Below are positions 63,134-64,000 of a DNA stretch of 64,000 nt, one piece after another (position 1 is the first letter of the stretch; each line of letters opens with the position of its first letter). The notes under the pieces were generated by a model. That model saw only the letters and a list, made by a program, of their open reading frames with translations. It had not been told where the DNA came from and ran no database searches. Where the stretch lies: assembly GCF_000422905.1 (NCBI RefSeq), contig NZ_AUGY01000004.1, forward strand, positions 62,001 through 126,000, given 5' to 3'. The DNA is from Paenibacillus alginolyticus DSM 5050 = NBRC 15375. Its GTDB lineage: Bacteria > Bacillota > Bacilli > Paenibacillales > NBRC-103111. The position numbers and the translations under genes were made by a program.

Positions 63134-63496
63134 CTGAAATGCAGATTTACAGGATGAAGTAAGCTGGGGCTAGATCAGGTTATCCAGTTCGAGAACAGCC
63201 CTCCGCTTTCCCGGCGGTTATAAGCAAGATTGGCAGGAAAACGGATTTTGGTGCAACTATTAAAACAGATCAAAGATATTGCCCTTTCTTTATCTGTCGA
63301 AATTTGGCCCGCATGTTGAATAAAGGGTAATGTGATAACCATCGATTATTATACAAAAAGATCGATAAATGGTATTGTTCTTCTTTTATTTCTACTGTCA
63401 TACACATCTAGCGCGTAGTTATAAGTGTTCTTCTAATAAGAGGAATGCTTTTTTCGATTATATAGTAGTCTCTATTTGAGAGGGGATGCATAACAA
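63134..63496. other. Intergenic region before the last response regulator
   Basis: About 360 bases. A short frame (GYKQDWQENGFW) near 63220 and another (LLKQIKDIALSLSVEIWPAC) look like transposase or protein debris, but I cannot name a family. No promoter with convincing elements was found; the regulator's ribosome site is GAGAGGGG near 63480. Confidence 0.4.
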
Positions 63497-64000
63497 GTGG
63501 AACTCATCAGTGTTATGTTGGTTGACGATGAGCCGATGGCCTTGGAAAATGTCGCTGATATCATAGATTGGCACGAACACGGCTTTGAAGTTGTCATACA
63601 AACGACGGATCCTCGGAAAGCATGGGAATGGTTTGAAAAGAAAAGACCGAAAATCGTAATCTCTGATATTTCCATGCCTCATATAGACGGTTTGGAGCTC
63701 AGCAAGCGCATTTTGGAAACAGAGCCGGGAACACGCATAGTCTTCTTAACGGCTTATCGTGATTTCGATTACGTAAGACAAGCCTTAGAATTAAAAGCAG
63801 CTCACAATGTATTAAAGCATGAGATCAGTCAAAATCGGCTTTTGAACCAATTGCTCGCGATCAAGCAATCTTTGACCGATGAACAAGCCATCTGGAAAAA
63901 CGTTAAGAAGCAGTTGTTGTTAGATGTACTTCATGGAAAATGGCTCGCGGAGCCTCACGATTCGAATTCTCCAGCTGCCCGTGAAGTAAACCAAGTCCTA
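63497..64000 (+). CDS. Response regulator, YesN type, 3'-truncated by the window edge
   Basis: Open from GTG 63497, about ten bases after GAGAGGGG, to the window end, 168 codons. The receiver domain has the acidic pocket VDDEP, phospho-accepting D57 (VISDISMP), T/S (VFLTAYRDFDYV) and K (VLKHEIS, unusual H-E in place of P after the lysine). After about residue 130 the middle domain of YesN-type regulators begins (LLLDVLHGKWL). A partner kinase is expected outside the window, since none precedes it. Confidence 0.85.
   Translation, partial: MELISVMLVDDEPMALENVADIIDWHEHGFEVVIQTTDPRKAWEWFEKKRPKIVISDISMPHIDGLELSKRILETEPGTRIVFLTAYRDFDYVRQALELKAAHNVLKHEISQNRLLNQLLAIKQSLTDEQAIWKNVKKQLLLDVLHGKWLAEPHDSNSPAAREVNQVL

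Overview
The window looks like a chromosomal segment of a soil or plant-associated Paenibacillus-type Bacillota. The reasons are several LplB/LplC-type sugar importers without their own ATPase, YesM/YesN-type two-component pairs, an S-layer-anchored xylanase with three C-terminal SLH repeats, strong AGGAGG-type ribosome binding sites, and fragments of a sporulation sigma factor of the SigK type. No rRNA, tRNA or CRISPR array was seen.

The segment is a mosaic of five apparently working sugar or solute loci separated by zones of broken DNA. (1) 1-6859: two Gfo/Idh/MocA oxidoreductases, a sugar isomerase cut by an in-frame stop, a glucosamine-6-phosphate deaminase-like protein and an ABC importer. 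(2) 9577-17626: a chemoreceptor, an IclR regulator and a polyamine-type ABC importer with an M20 carboxypeptidase. The chemoreceptor and the importer operon share nearly the same promoter-operator layout. (3) 19652-28485: an AT-richer alpha-1,6-mannan locus with a GntR/LacI-type regulator, GH125, an importer and a secreted GH76 with three CBM6-like modules. (4) 29461-44225: a xylan locus with an importer, a 2096-residue GH10 enzyme with nine FN3 domains and SLH repeats, a YesMN pair and a secreted GH30. (5) 46643-63133: a sucrose-related locus with a LacI repressor, two importers, two esterases, a YesMN pair, a Nif3-like protein, a PfkB kinase and a GH13 sucrose phosphorylase. The window ends inside another response regulator.

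The junction zones (6890-9375, 17688-19640, 28600-29450, 44226-46612) hold IS3, IS110, ISL3 and IS6 sequences, a tyrosine recombinase remnant, split pieces of a Y-family DNA polymerase, and three differently broken copies of one MacB/LolD-type ABC ATPase gene. Two of those copies follow a truncated sigK-like gene. Only the IS110 transposase appears intact; its 5' noncoding region is well structured and may encode a bridge RNA.

In each sugar locus, extracellular or surface enzymes make oligosaccharides, lipoprotein binding proteins and two permeases import them (presumably powered by a shared MsmX-like ATPase encoded elsewhere), and intracellular enzymes finish degradation. The clearest regulatory logic is in locus 5, where LacI-type operators overlap the promoter of the first importer and sit in the promoter spacer of the two-component pair that precedes the second importer.
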